DNA of 64,000 bases from Streptomyces fungicidicus (GCF_003665435.1 NZ_CP023407.1:4030001-4094000), one strand, 5' to 3'. Positions 1 through 7,983 are shown, numbered from the stretch's first letter. The notes: generated by a model not told the origin, from the letters alone. Translations and numbers: made by a program.

Positions 1-314
1 AGCTGGATCACGTCGCCACGCGCGAGCTCGGCAGGGCGGCCGCCCTCGGCGCGGTCGACGACCTACGGCGCTGGATGGGCCGGGGACGTGTCGTCATGCC
101 GGAGATCACGGAGGACCACCTGGGCGCCGCCCAGTCCGTCCGTGTCCGCTACCGTGCGCTGGACCTCGATCTCGCCGACGCGGTCAACGTGGCGCTCGCC
201 GCCGACTACGACACGGACGCGATCCTCACCCTCGACCGACGTGACTTCCGGGCCGTACGCCCCTTGGGCCGTCACAAGGCGTTTCGGGTACTCCCCGACG
301 ATCTCCCGCTCTGA
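1..314 (+). CDS. PIN-domain toxin (VapC-like), 5' end outside window
   Basis: The reading frame is open from the first bases and ends with a stop at 312-314, so only the C-terminal part is present. The visible protein has the C-terminal PIN-nuclease pattern: an Asp-rich stretch (DLADAVNVALAADYDTDAIL) followed by the T-L-D-R-R-D-F motif, where the last acidic residue of the PIN active site sits. VapC-family PIN proteins are RNases paired with an antitoxin; the antitoxin would lie left of the window. A degenerate copy of the tRNA-Gly attachment sequence begins four bases after the stop, so this gene probably sat at the edge of an old integrative element. The family is fairly certain; the toxin role is inferred. 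Confidence 0.75.
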   Translation, partial: LDHVATRELGRAAALGAVDDLRRWMGRGRVVMPEITEDHLGAAQSVRVRYRALDLDLADAVNVALAADYDTDAILTLDRRDFRAVRPLGRHKAFRVLPDDLPL

Positions 315-317
315 TAC

Positions 318-352
318 GACGAGAGTTGAACTCGCGTTCTCAGCCCGGGAAG
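318..352. repeat. degenerate tRNA-Gly attachment-site copy
   Basis: This 35-bp stretch matches about 30 positions of the inner part of the attachment core seen intact at 3329, 4526 and 28156, starting GACGAGA and running through the anticodon-loop sequence to GGGAAG. It is the most diverged of five copies and is read as the relic of an old insertion at the tRNA-Gly gene. Confidence 0.5.
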
Positions 353-916
353 TGGCGGTGCTCGGGCAGCTCATGCGGCTCTGACGCGCACGGATGTCGT
401 GCGGCGGGGTGGGGACGGTCGCTGAGAACACATGCCGTCGGTGTCTCCCGGACGGTTATGGCGGCGGACGACGTGGACCAGCGCCGTCTCCGAACAGAAC
501 CGCCGAACCTGTGGCAGGGCGCCGTCTTCCCCGGTCCGGTGCCGACCCACCCGCACGCTCGACGAGCCGATGGTGCGGCACCCGCCCACCGGTCCGGACA
601 ACGAACAACCCCTGGGTCGATGACCTGGGGGTCAGTGGTGGAGCGGGTGACGAGAATCGAACTCGTCTGTCCGGTGTGCGGGGTTCTTGTCCGCGCCGGA
701 TGAGCGCCTGGCCTGTGACGGCGGCGATGCATTCGAAGTCCCGGTCGCCGTGGAGGAGGGCCGGTCCCTGCGCCTCGGCTACGGGCGGCAGGGACCGCGG
801 GGAGTCCGTCATGGTGCTCGCGTCGTGCTCTTCCGCCGGCGTACCCGGTCCGGGCCACCGTAAGCGGTCGCGCCGCGACGGGATGAGTGCTGCCATGGAA
901 CCAGCCGCAGGAGTGC
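353..916. other. non-coding, degraded element edge
   Basis: I see no convincing gene here; open frames on both strands lack family features. The stretch 560-637 resembles 4440-4525, the segment just before the left attachment site: both contain a GTGCGGCACCCGC stretch, then GGACAACGAA/GGACAACAAA and a hairpin with a CCTGGG stem. This looks like the end of a second, related integrative element. Confidence 0.5.
638..665. repeat. partial tRNA-Gly attachment-site copy
   Basis: Twenty-eight bases identical to the outer part of the attachment core, corresponding to the 3' end and T-arm of tRNA-Gly. The match stops abruptly at 665, where the intact copies continue. It is preceded by a terminator-like hairpin at about 609-631, as the other copies are. 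Confidence 0.7.
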
Positions 917-1751
917 ATGCCGATGTGTCACAGCCGGATCTCCGCTCTCGCGTCCGCCCGGCCGCCCGCGCCGACCGGGGCGGGCGGAGGACTGCTGCCG
1001 GCCCGGGATCTCGCCGCCGCCTGGTTCCTGGTCGTCCTGGTCGCGGTACCCGCCTGGGTGCTGACGGCCGGGCAGGCCCGGGGCATGGGGGTGGGGCCCG
1101 GCACGATGGGGATGGCGTTGCCGCTGTTCCTGCTGCTGTGGGTGACGATGACGGCGGCCATGATGCTGCCGTCCATGGCGCCGGTGGCCATCACGTGGGT
1201 GCGTGGGATCGGCCGGCGGTCCTCCGGCTGGACGCGGACCGTGCGCACCGTCGAGTTTGTGGGCGGCTATCTGCTGGTGTGGACTGCCTTCGGCCTGCTC
1301 GCCTACGCGGCCCTGGCCCTCACCGGCGGCCTGGTGGACGACCGTCCGACAGCCGGACGCTGGATCGGCGCCGTGGCCTTCCTGCTCGCGGGCCTGTATC
1401 AGCTCGGCCCGCTCAAGAACGTCTGCCTGCGGCACTGCCGCGACCCCATGGGCCACCTGGTGCGCTACGCCGGGTTCCGGTCGCCGGCCCGCGACCTTCG
1501 GGTGGGCGTCCACCACGGCGCCTACTGCGTCGGCTGCTGCGCGGGACTGATGACCGTGCTGGTCCCGCTCGGGGGTGATGAACGTGGCGGCGATGGCCGG
1601 GCTGGCCGTGGTGGTCTTCGTGGAGAAGCTGTGGTCCCGTGGTCCGCTGCTCGCCCGGGGCGTTGGCATCGCGTTTCTCGTACTCGCCGTGCTCGCGCCG
1701 TTCCAGGACTGGCTGCTGCCCGGTCTGCGGGCGACGATGGACGGTATGTGA
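917..1751 (+). pseudogene. DUF2182 integral membrane protein, frameshifted
   Basis: The frame encodes a multi-pass membrane protein of the DUF2182 family (predicted metal-binding membrane proteins), with hydrophobic segments near residues 25-45, 55-80, 110-135 and 145-165 and the family Cys pair in GAYCVGCCAGLM. ATG 917 is preferred over GTG 887 because AGGAG stands four bases before it. The frame breaks at the run of five G at 1571-1575. Removing one G restores LGVMNVAAMAGL and a normal C-terminus ending in RATMDGM at the stop 1749-1751. It is either a recent frameshift or a sequencing error in a homopolymer. DUF2182 genes commonly neighbour DUF1326 genes, and one follows here in convergent orientation. 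Confidence 0.75.
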
Positions 1752-1837
1752 CCGAAGAAGAAGTCCACGCCGTCAGGGGTCGCCTTGACGTTGGCCCAGG
1801 GGGCCTACGACCTTGCCCTGCGACAACGCGTCCTGTC

Positions 1838-2494
1838 TCAGTCGGGACCGCTCCAGTCGAACGGGAAGTGTTTGCTCGACTTCCCCGAGCGTTCCCAGGA
1901 GAAGCCGAACGCGTCGGCGCGGTCGGTGGTGGCCCGTCCCCAGGTGGCGACCTGGCCCGGTCCGACCTCGGCGCCCGGGGCGTTGTGGACCTGGACGCGC
2001 GCGCCGTCCGGCGTCGTCGGGCCGGTGAGTGCCTCGGCGGTGGCCGTGACCCGGCCGGGAACCTCGGCCCGCCAGGTGGCGAGGTCCTCGTCGATCTCGA
2101 CGTGGACGGGGGCGAAGTCCATGCCGCGCATCTCGGGGTGGAACATCTCCCCGAACTGCGCGGGCCACCCGCCCGCCTCACCGCCGAAGATGGCCGCGAG
2201 CGCGGCGCGCTGCCGGTCGTCGGCCCGTTCGTCGAGGAAAATCGCCGCGTACGGGTCGGAGTGCGTGCCGGTCCAGGGGTTGCCGACGAAGGAGCCGAGC
2301 ATCAGGACGTTGAGACCATCGAGCCGCACATCGCCGAAGCCGCCTTCCCGGATGTGCCAGACCAGCACACCCTCGCAGTCGCCGTAGGTCGGCGGCTGGG
2401 CGAATGTACAGGGGCACGGTATGGCGCACTTGCACACATCGAACCAATCACCGGCCAGACGCCAGCGTGTGCCGGTGGTGACGTGATCCGTCAT
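1838..2494 (-). CDS. DUF1326 domain protein
   Basis: A 218-aa soluble protein covering a full DUF1326 domain. The N-terminal Cys cluster (DVCKCAIPCPCTF, about residues 19-31) is diagnostic and suggests metal binding. The ATG at 2494 has a strong AGGAGGGAA ribosome-binding site. No reaction is established for the family. It is often encoded beside DUF2182 membrane proteins; here the DUF2182 gene lies tail to tail with it, 86 bp away, so the pair has probably been rearranged relative to the usual co-directional order. A joint role in metal handling is inference. Confidence 0.85.
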   Translation of the reverse strand: MTDHVTTGTRWRLAGDWFDVCKCAIPCPCTFAQPPTYGDCEGVLVWHIREGGFGDVRLDGLNVLMLGSFVGNPWTGTHSDPYAAIFLDERADDRQRAALAAIFGGEAGGWPAQFGEMFHPEMRGMDFAPVHVEIDEDLATWRAEVPGRVTATAEALTGPTTPDGARVQVHNAPGAEVGPGQVATWGRATTDRADAFGFSWERSGKSSKHFPFDWSGPD

Positions 2495-3019
2495 CTCGCT
2501 TCCCTCCTGCCGAGCTCGAGGAGGAGCTCAATCGGAGTGGCGAGACCGCGTATGCCCCGAGCCCGCGCCCGGACGACGAGGCGGCCTCCCTTCCAGCTTG
2601 CACCCCACGGCCCGGTACGGGAACCAGGAACGCCCGACAAACTGGACCGATCCGAAGGATCGGACACCCGCCTCGGGACACTCGGCCACTGCGTACCGGC
2701 CGTTCCCGGCGACGGCCACGGTGATCCGGGACGGGGCCCGCGTCCCGCGGTGGATACCGGCCCACCGACGTGCCGGCGTCGTCGTCGAAGGCGGTGGCGG
2801 ACAGGCGCGCGGCGGAGGTCGTGCGCAGCCGGGCGGCGGTGTCCTGGCAATGGGCCGTGCCGTTGTCCTCGCGGGTGACCGCGAGGCGGCAGTCCGGGCT
2901 CAGCCGCATGTGATTGCCGTGTCCGGCGCCGGTCGTGGTGGGACGGACCGCAGCGGGAGGTGTCCGCGCGCAAGTAATCCGGCGGGCTGCCCACCACGGC
3001 GGCGACGGTGACCACCGCG
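2495..3019. other. no intact gene; probable decayed sequence
   Basis: Short protein-like stretches occur on the minus strand (for example AVAGNGRYAVAECPEAGVR near 2640-2720), but they are spread over different frames and no start-to-stop gene can be assembled. I treat this as a decayed coding region next to the HigB/HigA-like relic. Confidence 0.4.
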
Positions 3020-3269
3020 GTGGTCACGGCCGTACGCCGGGCAGTACTGCTGGTGGCCGGCGACAAGGCCGGAAACCGGCAGCGCTGGTACGACATCCTC
3101 AGCCCAAGTGGCCGCGTCTACGGGGGTCTCGGCACCTCGGGTCTCCGCCATCGAGGATGGTGAGCCGGATCGCGCCGAGGTCGCGACCCTCCGGGCCTGG
3201 ATGGAGACACTCGGCGGTCGACTGCGCGTAGGCGCGGACTTCGGGGACGTGGAGTACACGGCCGCGTGA
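3020..3269 (+). pseudogene. decayed HigB-like toxin / XRE antitoxin pair
   Basis: Two fragments in different frames overlap. The first (from 3032) reads RRAVLLVAGDKAGNRQRWYD, the C-terminal signature of phage Gp49/HigB-like toxins. The second reads SAQVAASTGVSAPRVSAIED, then RAEVATLRAWMETLGG and FGDVEYTAA up to the stop at 3267-3269. That is the helix-turn-helix and C-terminal strand of the matching XRE antitoxin. The toxin N-terminus and antitoxin start are missing, consistent with an internal deletion fusing the two genes. It lies 60 bp before an attachment-site copy, as expected of element cargo. Confidence 0.65.
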
Positions 3270-3328
3270 GACGCGCGCCAAAGCTCTCGTCAACCAGCAA
3301 GGCCCAGGTCTCCGGCCCGGGCCTTCTT

Positions 3329-3375
3329 GTGGAGCGGGTGACGAGAATCGAACTCGCGCTCTCAGCTTGGGAAGC
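3329..3375. repeat. tRNA-Gly attachment-site copy (47 bp)
   Basis: Identical over 47 bp to 4526-4572 and 28156-28202, spanning the anticodon loop to the 3' end of tRNA-Gly(CCC). Sequence beyond the core (GACGGCGCTT against GAGGGCGCTT at 4573) is also related to the 4526 copy. The segment 3329-4572 therefore looks like a small degenerate element bounded by two attachment sites and carrying vapBC and an integrase relic. Confidence 0.85.
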
Positions 3376-3452
3376 GACGGCGCTTGCGTGGACGCGTAAC
3401 TGTGGAGGGCCCGTCGCGACTGCGATACCAGGAGCCGACATGTGGACCAGTG

Positions 3453-3492
3453 AATGTTGGTGACGTATTCTTCTATGTACATTACCAACATT
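3453..3492. promoter_or_regulatory. inverted-repeat operator/promoter of the vapBC pair
   Basis: The perfect 9-bp arms AATGTTGGT (3453-3461) and ACCAACATT (3484-3492) flank an AT-rich 22-bp spacer containing -35/-10-like sequence (TTGGTG and TATGTA). It ends 16 bp before the antitoxin ATG. VapBC-type operons are usually repressed by the antitoxin-toxin complex at such palindromes, so autoregulation is likely. Confidence 0.6.
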
Positions 3493-3508
3493 GCGCGGGA
3501 GGTGCGAT

Positions 3509-3730
3509 ATGTCCGTGACTCAGATTGACATCGACGACGACGCCCTGGAGCGAGCCATGGCTCTGGCCCACGTCCGGACCAAGAAGGAGGCGGTCAACCT
3601 CGCTCTGAATTTCTATGCCGAGCAGCAGGAGCGTGCGGCGCGCATCAGCCGTCACTTCGAGCGTGCCCGTGAGTGGGGTGCCGTTGAGGACGCCGAGCGT
3701 CTGCACAGGGCGGAGAAGCGCAACCGGTGA
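3509..3730 (+). CDS. VapB-family antitoxin
   Basis: A 73-aa protein starting at ATG 3509, behind GGGAGGTGCG, rather than at an upstream TTG. The N-terminus (MSVTQIDIDDDALERAMALA) fits a ribbon-helix-helix DNA-binding fold. It continues with the K-K-E-A-V-N-L-A-L motif typical of VapB and a charged C-terminal helix that would wrap around the toxin. It overlaps the downstream toxin gene by four bases (GTGA), implying coupled translation. It should neutralise the VapC RNase and repress its own promoter through the upstream palindrome. Confidence 0.88.
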   Translation: MSVTQIDIDDDALERAMALAHVRTKKEAVNLALNFYAEQQERAARISRHFERAREWGAVEDAERLHRAEKRNR

Positions 3731-4137
3731 TCTACCTGCTCGACACGTCCGGCCTGGTCCGGCTGCTCCGCGATCCGAAACTGCAATCGGCCTGGTACGA
3801 CGCGATCGATGCCGGGGCCATCGCATCCTGCTACGTGCAACGCGCCGAGTTCCTCCACAGTGCCCGGAACGGGCGCGAGTACGACGAGATCACGGAAATG
3901 TTCACCGACCTCTACCCCGACGTGTCGGTACCGAAGAACGCGGGGCGCTGGATCGGCGCGGTGCAGCACCGCATGGCTCGGGCAGGGGAGCATCGCAGCG
4001 CCTCGGCGGTGGACCTCCTCATCGCCGCCACCGCGGCCCACCATGGCCTGGCTGTCCTCCACGATGATGCCGACTATCGGGCGATTGCCCGGCACGCATC
4101 CGACCTGACCGAGCACAACGTCCACGACATCGCTTGA
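3727..4137 (+). CDS. VapC-family PIN RNase toxin
   Basis: A 136-aa PIN-domain protein with start GTG 3727 overlapping the antitoxin stop. Active-site acidic residues are visible: D6 in YLLDTSGLV, E41 in QRAEFLHS, D97 in SASAVDLLIAATA, and the D-D-A-D-Y stretch near the C-terminus. Length and residue order are normal for an intact VapC. These enzymes cleave RNA, often tRNA or rRNA; the target here cannot be told. The pair sits between two tRNA-Gly attachment copies, so it probably acts as a maintenance module of a small element. Confidence 0.9.
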   Translation: MIYLLDTSGLVRLLRDPKLQSAWYDAIDAGAIASCYVQRAEFLHSARNGREYDEITEMFTDLYPDVSVPKNAGRWIGAVQHRMARAGEHRSASAVDLLIAATAAHHGLAVLHDDADYRAIARHASDLTEHNVHDIA

Positions 4138-4143
4138 GGCGCC

Positions 4144-4443
4144 TTGCCGCCCGACAGGTGCAGCGTGTGGCGGGCCCGTGAGGTCCCAGGTCTCCCGGAC
4201 GGTTTCCGCTTCCACGACCTCCGCCACACCGGACACACCCCGTCCACCCGCTCCGGCGCCACCCTTCGGGACGCGATGGTGCGCCGCCGGCCAGTCCTCC
4301 GAGAAGGCGGCGCTGATCTACCAGCACTCCGACGAGGACCGGCAACGGGAGGCCGCCGCCGGACTGGACGACCTCGTACGCGCCGAGCGTGCGAAGCACC
4401 ACACCGACGACCGCGCGCACCACAGGGAGGAGCCACCGGCGGG
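4144..4443 (+). pseudogene. C-terminal remnant of a tyrosine integrase
   Basis: Two reading frames hold pieces of an integrase C-terminus. The first has GLPDGFRFHDLRHTGHT, with the H-x-x-R box. The second has AGQSSEKAALIYQHSDEDRQ, with the catalytic Tyr, followed by a charged tail ending near 4443. They align with residues about 307-375 of the intact integrase at 23378-24523, which has YDLRHTGNT and AGQSSERAQLIYQHS. The N-terminal three quarters are gone and a frameshift lies near 4250-4290. Its position just inside the 4526 attachment copy is where an element's integrase gene would end. Confidence 0.85.
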
Positions 4444-4495
4444 CTAATGGTGCGGTTGTGGTGCGGCACCCGCTCACCGGTCTGGACAACAAAGA

Positions 4496-4520
4496 ACCCC
4501 CGGGTCACTGACCTGGGGGT
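4496..4520. terminator. hairpin next to left attachment site
   Basis: A 12-bp stem with one G-T pair (ACCCCCGGGTCA against TGACCTGGGGGT) lies five bases outside the attachment core. It occupies the same place as the terminator after the real tRNA (28125-28151), so it is probably a terminator carried with a tRNA 3' end from an earlier insertion. Confidence 0.6.
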
Positions 4521-4525
4521 TTCGC

Positions 4526-4572
4526 GTGGAGCGGGTGACGAGAATCGAACTCGCGCTCTCAGCTTGGGAAGC
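4526..4572. repeat. attL: left attachment core of the integrative element
   Basis: Exact 47-bp repeat of 28156-28202 (3' half of tRNA-Gly). With paired GGGCACG motifs 11 bp apart just inside both copies (4681/4692 and 28078/28089), this is the best candidate for the left end of the 23.7-kb element whose integrase lies at 23378-24523. Confidence 0.8.
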
Positions 4573-4897
4573 GAGGGCGCTTCACGGGTGAGACCACCTC
4601 TCACCTGCGGCTACGTATTCTGGAGCGCGCTTTCGGCTACCTGTTCCGCGCCGCTGTTTACCGTTGTTGTCCGGTCGTATGGGCACGCTGTGGGCACGAG
4701 GCTGGTCGGCGCTGCTTCGCGGAGGGCCGCTGGGCACTTGGCGATGAGGAATGCCTGGCGGGGGAGCACCGCTGCCACGGTGACTTGCGTGTGCACACTC
4801 CTAACCGAGGATGCCAAGATCACAAAAAGCGTCTCTTTGGGTACAGACTTCGATCTTCGCCGCAGGCAGCCTGGGGTTCTGGGCGAGGAGGCGGCCG
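4573..4897. promoter_or_regulatory. left element end with GGGCACG direct repeats
   Basis: There is no gene. GGGCACG occurs at 4681-4687 and 4692-4698, exactly one helical turn apart, with a related GGGCACTTGG at about 4731. The same pair with the same spacing lies inside the right end at 28078-28084 and 28089-28095. These are likely integrase or excisionase arm-binding sites. Confidence 0.5.
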
Positions 4898-5119
4898 ATG
4901 TGGTGGATCGGGATGGGGCTCGGAAGCGTCGCGGGTGTTGTGGTCCTGCGCGTTCTGCTCCGGCAGGTCCGGGGGCTGTTGCTGGACATCGGTGACTTGG
5001 TGTGTGCGTGGACCGAGGTTTTTGTCGAGTATCGGCAGCAAGGCGGGCCGAGGGGGTGGATGCTGCGCTGCCCGCTATCGGTGTTCCGGCGTCGCAGAGG
5101 CTCCGAGGCGCTTGCGTAG
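4898..5119 (+). CDS. small membrane protein
   Basis: A 73-aa frame with a strong GAGGAGG ribosome-binding site six bases before ATG 4898. Residues 4-24 (IGMGLGSVAGVVVLRVLL) form one transmembrane segment, followed by an amphipathic stretch (LLLDIGDLVCAWTEVF) and a basic tail rich in arginine. I do not recognise the family. Its position as the first gene inside the element's left end fits a small accessory or transfer-related membrane protein, but that is a guess. Confidence 0.5.
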   Translation: MWWIGMGLGSVAGVVVLRVLLRQVRGLLLDIGDLVCAWTEVFVEYRQQGGPRGWMLRCPLSVFRRRRGSEALA

Positions 5120-5203
5120 GCTCAGGTAGACGATCAGCGTGATGCCATGGTCGGTCTGAGCGGCCCCGTCTTCGCGTGGTGGACGGTACCGGTGTGACGG
5201 TCG

Positions 5204-5600
5204 ACGACGAAGATCGCGCTCCGACCTCGCCCACGACACCGAACTGACCTGGGTGACCCAGCGTCCGCCCCGGTACCTTGCCGACGACATCGACGGCCGC
5301 GCCCTGTTCGACGCGGCCACCGCCCGACGCCGTGCCCTCGGCGAGGGCCGCACCGACACGGGAGGCGTCGCCTCGCTGGGGGACATCGTCGCCGTACCGC
5401 CGGTGCGCGAGGCCCGGGAGGCCGGGCGGCTCAAAGCGTCGCCCATGTTCGCCCGCCTCGACCGTGACGGCGTCGCCTGGGCCGACGGGCACGCGCGCGC
5501 CCGCCGACGCCGTAATTTGGTGCACCGGTTACCGGCCTGCCCTCTCGCACTTGCCACCCCTGGGTCTGCGCGGCACGCGCGGTTGCCGCCTTCGGCGCGG
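5204..5600 (+). pseudogene. C-terminal fragment of a flavin monooxygenase (ArsO-like)
   Basis: Without an N-terminal FAD-binding region, the sequence starts at SDLAHDTELTWVTQRPPRYL and continues LADDIDGRALFDAATARRR. After a one-base insertion near 5489 the family C-terminal motif follows in another frame: APADAVIWCTGYRPALSHL. This is the end of an NAD(P)/FAD-dependent monooxygenase of the type often found in arsenic-resistance loci. Both truncation and frameshift make it a relic. Nothing recognisable follows up to 5893. Confidence 0.7.
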
Positions 5601-5893
5601 GGCTGCGGTCCGCGGTTGGTCAGCGCGTTCCTTGCGGTGGGGGGAGTACGTCGTGGTGGCGGGCGTTGGTATTGCGCCGACGCAGGTAGCGGTGCAGTGC
5701 CTGGGTTTGTCGCGGGGCGGCTGCGGTGGTGGTGGGTGGGGGAGGAAGCACAGCTCGACCTTGTTCTTCTACGTGTATGCGGCGGTGACGGTGAGTAGCC
5801 CGGTGATCGTGGAATCCCGGCCGTCGTCGGCCGTGGAGTACCGTGAAACCAGGAGACTTTCGGTTTGCCGTCCCCGGTAGGCAGGCGAGTGCG

Positions 5894-6427
5894 ATGTCCG
5901 ACCCCGACCCCCCGCGGGTGACCAGGCTCCTGCCCGACGCTGTGCATCAGGCGGTTTCGCGACCTGGAACCGCGGTGGTGCGGCTTGAGACGACGCATGA
6001 CCGGAAGGGTGCGCTCGACGGGGCGTGGTGGCCCCGCTCCCGCGACATCGCCGGTGAACTGCCCGGCCTCGTCTCCGCGCTGTCCGAGTACCTCGGGCCG
6101 ATCACACGTGTCGGTCTGGACACCGACGCCTGGGACGAGCTGCCGACGCGGCTGACGATCGACGGTCGTGTCGTCCGCATCGACTCCTTCCCGGTCGGAG
6201 ACGACACCGTTCTCATCACCCGGGGCAGCAATGATCTCTTTTCGCTGCTGGTGGTTCCGCCGCACACCGCGGCCGACGCGGCCCGCGCGGCCATGGCCGC
6301 GGCCGTGCGCGCCGGCAGTCAGACGTCGGCGGAACAGATCCTCATCGACACCGGCACGGAGCGTGTGGGTCCGGGGCATGCACGCGCCGCTGCGCTACGC
6401 CACGGCCGCCATGAGCCGGGCTGCTGA
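5894..6427 (+). CDS. DUF5994 family protein (copy 1)
   Basis: A 177-aa soluble protein with the two signatures shared by all four copies in this region: an early G-A-W-W-P-R-S-R-D motif (about residues 44-52) and a later L-L-V-V-P-P motif. The start is placed at ATG 5894, giving an N-terminus like copy 3; a GTG at 5843 is possible. The function of the family is unknown. Its 3' end overlaps the convergent copy 2 by 33 bp. The chain is 30-40 residues longer after the last motif than copy 2. Confidence 0.8.
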   Translation: MSDPDPPRVTRLLPDAVHQAVSRPGTAVVRLETTHDRKGALDGAWWPRSRDIAGELPGLVSALSEYLGPITRVGLDTDAWDELPTRLTIDGRVVRIDSFPVGDDTVLITRGSNDLFSLLVVPPHTAADAARAAMAAAVRAGSQTSAEQILIDTGTERVGPGHARAAALRHGRHEPGC

Positions 6428-6790
6428 CGACGCGCTCGTCGGGGGCGGCACCACGAGGAGATCCCAGCGGCCCGCGGTGTAGGACTGCAGCAGGATCCTG
6501 TGCGGGTTGAGCACCTCGGTGAATCGGTCGACCGCCACCTCGTAGCCGTTGACGACGACCAGGCCGTGCGGGAGAGGCTGCCAGTGGCGGGGATTGACGG
6601 CCACGTGGGTGAGCCGGCCCCACAGCGGATCGATCACGTCGGCCAGTTCGCCGAGTTCTCGTGCCAGGTCGCGGGTCCGTGGCCACCAAGCGCCGTCCGG
6701 ACGGCCGAAACGGCTGGCGGATCCGAGGACGAGGCGCGCGGCACGTGAGCGGAACGGTGCCGCGTGCGGACGCAGCTGAGTGGAGTTCAT
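6395..6790 (-). CDS. DUF5994 family protein (copy 2)
   Basis: A 131-aa protein with DGAWWPRTRDLARELGEL and GRWDLLVVPPPTSASSAARL, matching copies 1 and 3 throughout its length. An ATG two codons upstream (6796) is also possible. It is the shortest copy and stops soon after the conserved core. A motif shared with the region upstream of copy 4 lies about 100 bp before its start (6890-6922). Role unknown. Confidence 0.8.
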   Translation of the reverse strand: MNSTQLRPHAAPFRSRAARLVLGSASRFGRPDGAWWPRTRDLARELGELADVIDPLWGRLTHVAVNPRHWQPLPHGLVVVNGYEVAVDRFTEVLNPHRILLQSYTAGRWDLLVVPPPTSASSAARLMAAVA

Positions 6791-6796
6791 GATCAT

Positions 6797-7105
6797 GAGG
6801 AAGAAGCCTGACTGCGGGCCTGCGCTGGCTGACGGAGCGCCCGGTGGTTGGGTGACCGAGGACGGGACCGGCGGCGCCGGTGCACGAAAGCCCTCGAAGT
6901 CCTCAGGCTACTCCTCGACGAGCCCCGACGAGAGGCTTCGGCCTCATCGGGTGGGCTGCTCCCGGCGTACGGCCTGCTCGGGCGCCGCGAAGAGTAGGCT
7001 GGAGGTACCGGGAACACTCCGCGCACGGACATTTCGCGTCTGTGCCGTTTTCGGTGATCGAATACGCCGGGTCGGCTCAGGCCCGCCCGGGGCAGGGTTC
7101 GCGTC
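6797..7105. promoter_or_regulatory. divergent intergenic region with a conserved DUF5994-upstream motif
   Basis: There is no gene. The 33-bp segment 6890-6922 agrees at 28 positions with 9917-9949, and both lie upstream of minus-strand DUF5994 genes. On the minus strand the shared core reads GAGGAGTAG, then CTGAGGA, then CGAGGGC. It may be a promoter or regulator site common to these genes. Confidence 0.4.
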
Positions 7106-7696
7106 ATGACTGCGACCGTCTCCCCTCCGACGACGTCCGAAGACCGGCGTCCCATGTCCCCCGTACGCCTCTCGCTCGCTCCCGCCGGTTCGGCACCGCT
7201 TCTGCTGGACGGCGCCTGGTGGCCACGCTCGCGTGATCTCGCCGCCGAACTGCCTGCCCTGGCGTCCGTTCTCGATCCGCTGTGGGGGCGGGTCACCCGG
7301 GTCACGGTGAACCCCGCCCAGTGGCCGGTCGTCCCGCGCAAGGTGCCTGTCGCCGGGCACGTGGTGAAGGTGGGCTGGTTCCGCTTCGAGCAGGACGAGC
7401 ACGAGTTGCTGCTGCTCTCCTACCACGTGGGCCGCTGGAACCTGCTGGTCGTTCCCCCGCAGACGCCTCCGGCCGCGGCCGCCTGGCTGATGGCCGCTGC
7501 GAGCGACCCGCGCCGGATAGCGACCGCGAGCAGCCTGCTGGCGGATGCCGCGCGTCTGACGGTGACCGCCGAGGCCGACCGCACCAGGGAAGCGGTGTGG
7601 GAGTCCGAAGGAGGACATGGAGCCGGTGCTTCCGTCACTTCTCCATGGCTTCGAGTCGCCGTCGCCACACCGGAGGACCGGCCGGAAAGGGTGTGA
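7106..7696 (+). CDS. DUF5994 family protein (copy 3)
   Basis: A 196-aa protein starting MTATVSPPTTSEDRR. It has the DGAWWPRSRDLAAELPAL motif near residues 35-52, VNPAQWPVVPRK in the middle, and GRWNLLVVPPQTPPAAAAWL. A 50-residue Ala-rich tail follows the conserved core. It is followed after five bases by a small membrane protein gene, suggesting a two-gene operon. No activity is known for the family. Confidence 0.82.
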   Translation: MTATVSPPTTSEDRRPMSPVRLSLAPAGSAPLLLDGAWWPRSRDLAAELPALASVLDPLWGRVTRVTVNPAQWPVVPRKVPVAGHVVKVGWFRFEQDEHELLLLSYHVGRWNLLVVPPQTPPAAAAWLMAAASDPRRIATASSLLADAARLTVTAEADRTREAVWESEGGHGAGASVTSPWLRVAVATPEDRPERV

Positions 7697-7701
7697 GGGC
7701 C

Positions 7702-7983
7702 ATGGACATCCTGGTGACGGTGTTCGTGCTGCTGGCGGTGATCGCGGCAGGCGCGTTCCTCATCCACCGGCTGAACTCTCAGCACGGGGACAGAAGCGCC
7801 GCCTTCCACTACGGCCGCAGCGGTGTCGTCGCACCAGACCGGAAGACCGACGAAGGGCCGGCGGTACGCCGACGGTCCCCGGTTGCCAACGACGGCGGCG
7901 AGCGCCGGGGCTCCTGGTACGGCGGACGCGGACGGCTGCGTCCTGGACGCCGCCGTACCCACGGCGGCGTCTCGCCCCGCTAG
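7702..7983 (+). CDS. small single-pass membrane protein
   Basis: A 93-aa protein with an N-terminal transmembrane helix (ILVTVFVLLAVIAAGAFLI, residues 3-21) and a long basic, Arg/Gly-rich tail that is predicted to be disordered. It starts five bases after copy 3 of DUF5994. Its last four bases overlap the stop of the convergent desaturase gene. I do not assign a function; the layout resembles the short actinomycete membrane proteins with hydrophilic tails. Confidence 0.6.
   Translation: MDILVTVFVLLAVIAAGAFLIHRLNSQHGDRSAAFHYGRSGVVAPDRKTDEGPAVRRRSPVANDGGERRGSWYGGRGRLRPGRRRTHGGVSPR

Noticed and set aside
394..1578. Plus-strand long open frame before the DUF2182 gene
   Set aside because: It overlaps the DUF2182 frame in a different phase and has shadow composition.
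2491..3096. Minus-strand secreted protein with signal-like start (TTAVVTVAAVV)
   Set aside because: The hydrophobic stretch is antisense to the HigB-like relic and the downstream sequence is Arg/Pro-rich without features.
4526..4603. A second tRNA-Gly gene at the left attachment copy
   Set aside because: The T-arm and acceptor 3' half are intact, but the 5' half does not pair: the anticodon stem is mismatched and no GCGGGTG follows. It is an attachment-site duplicate.
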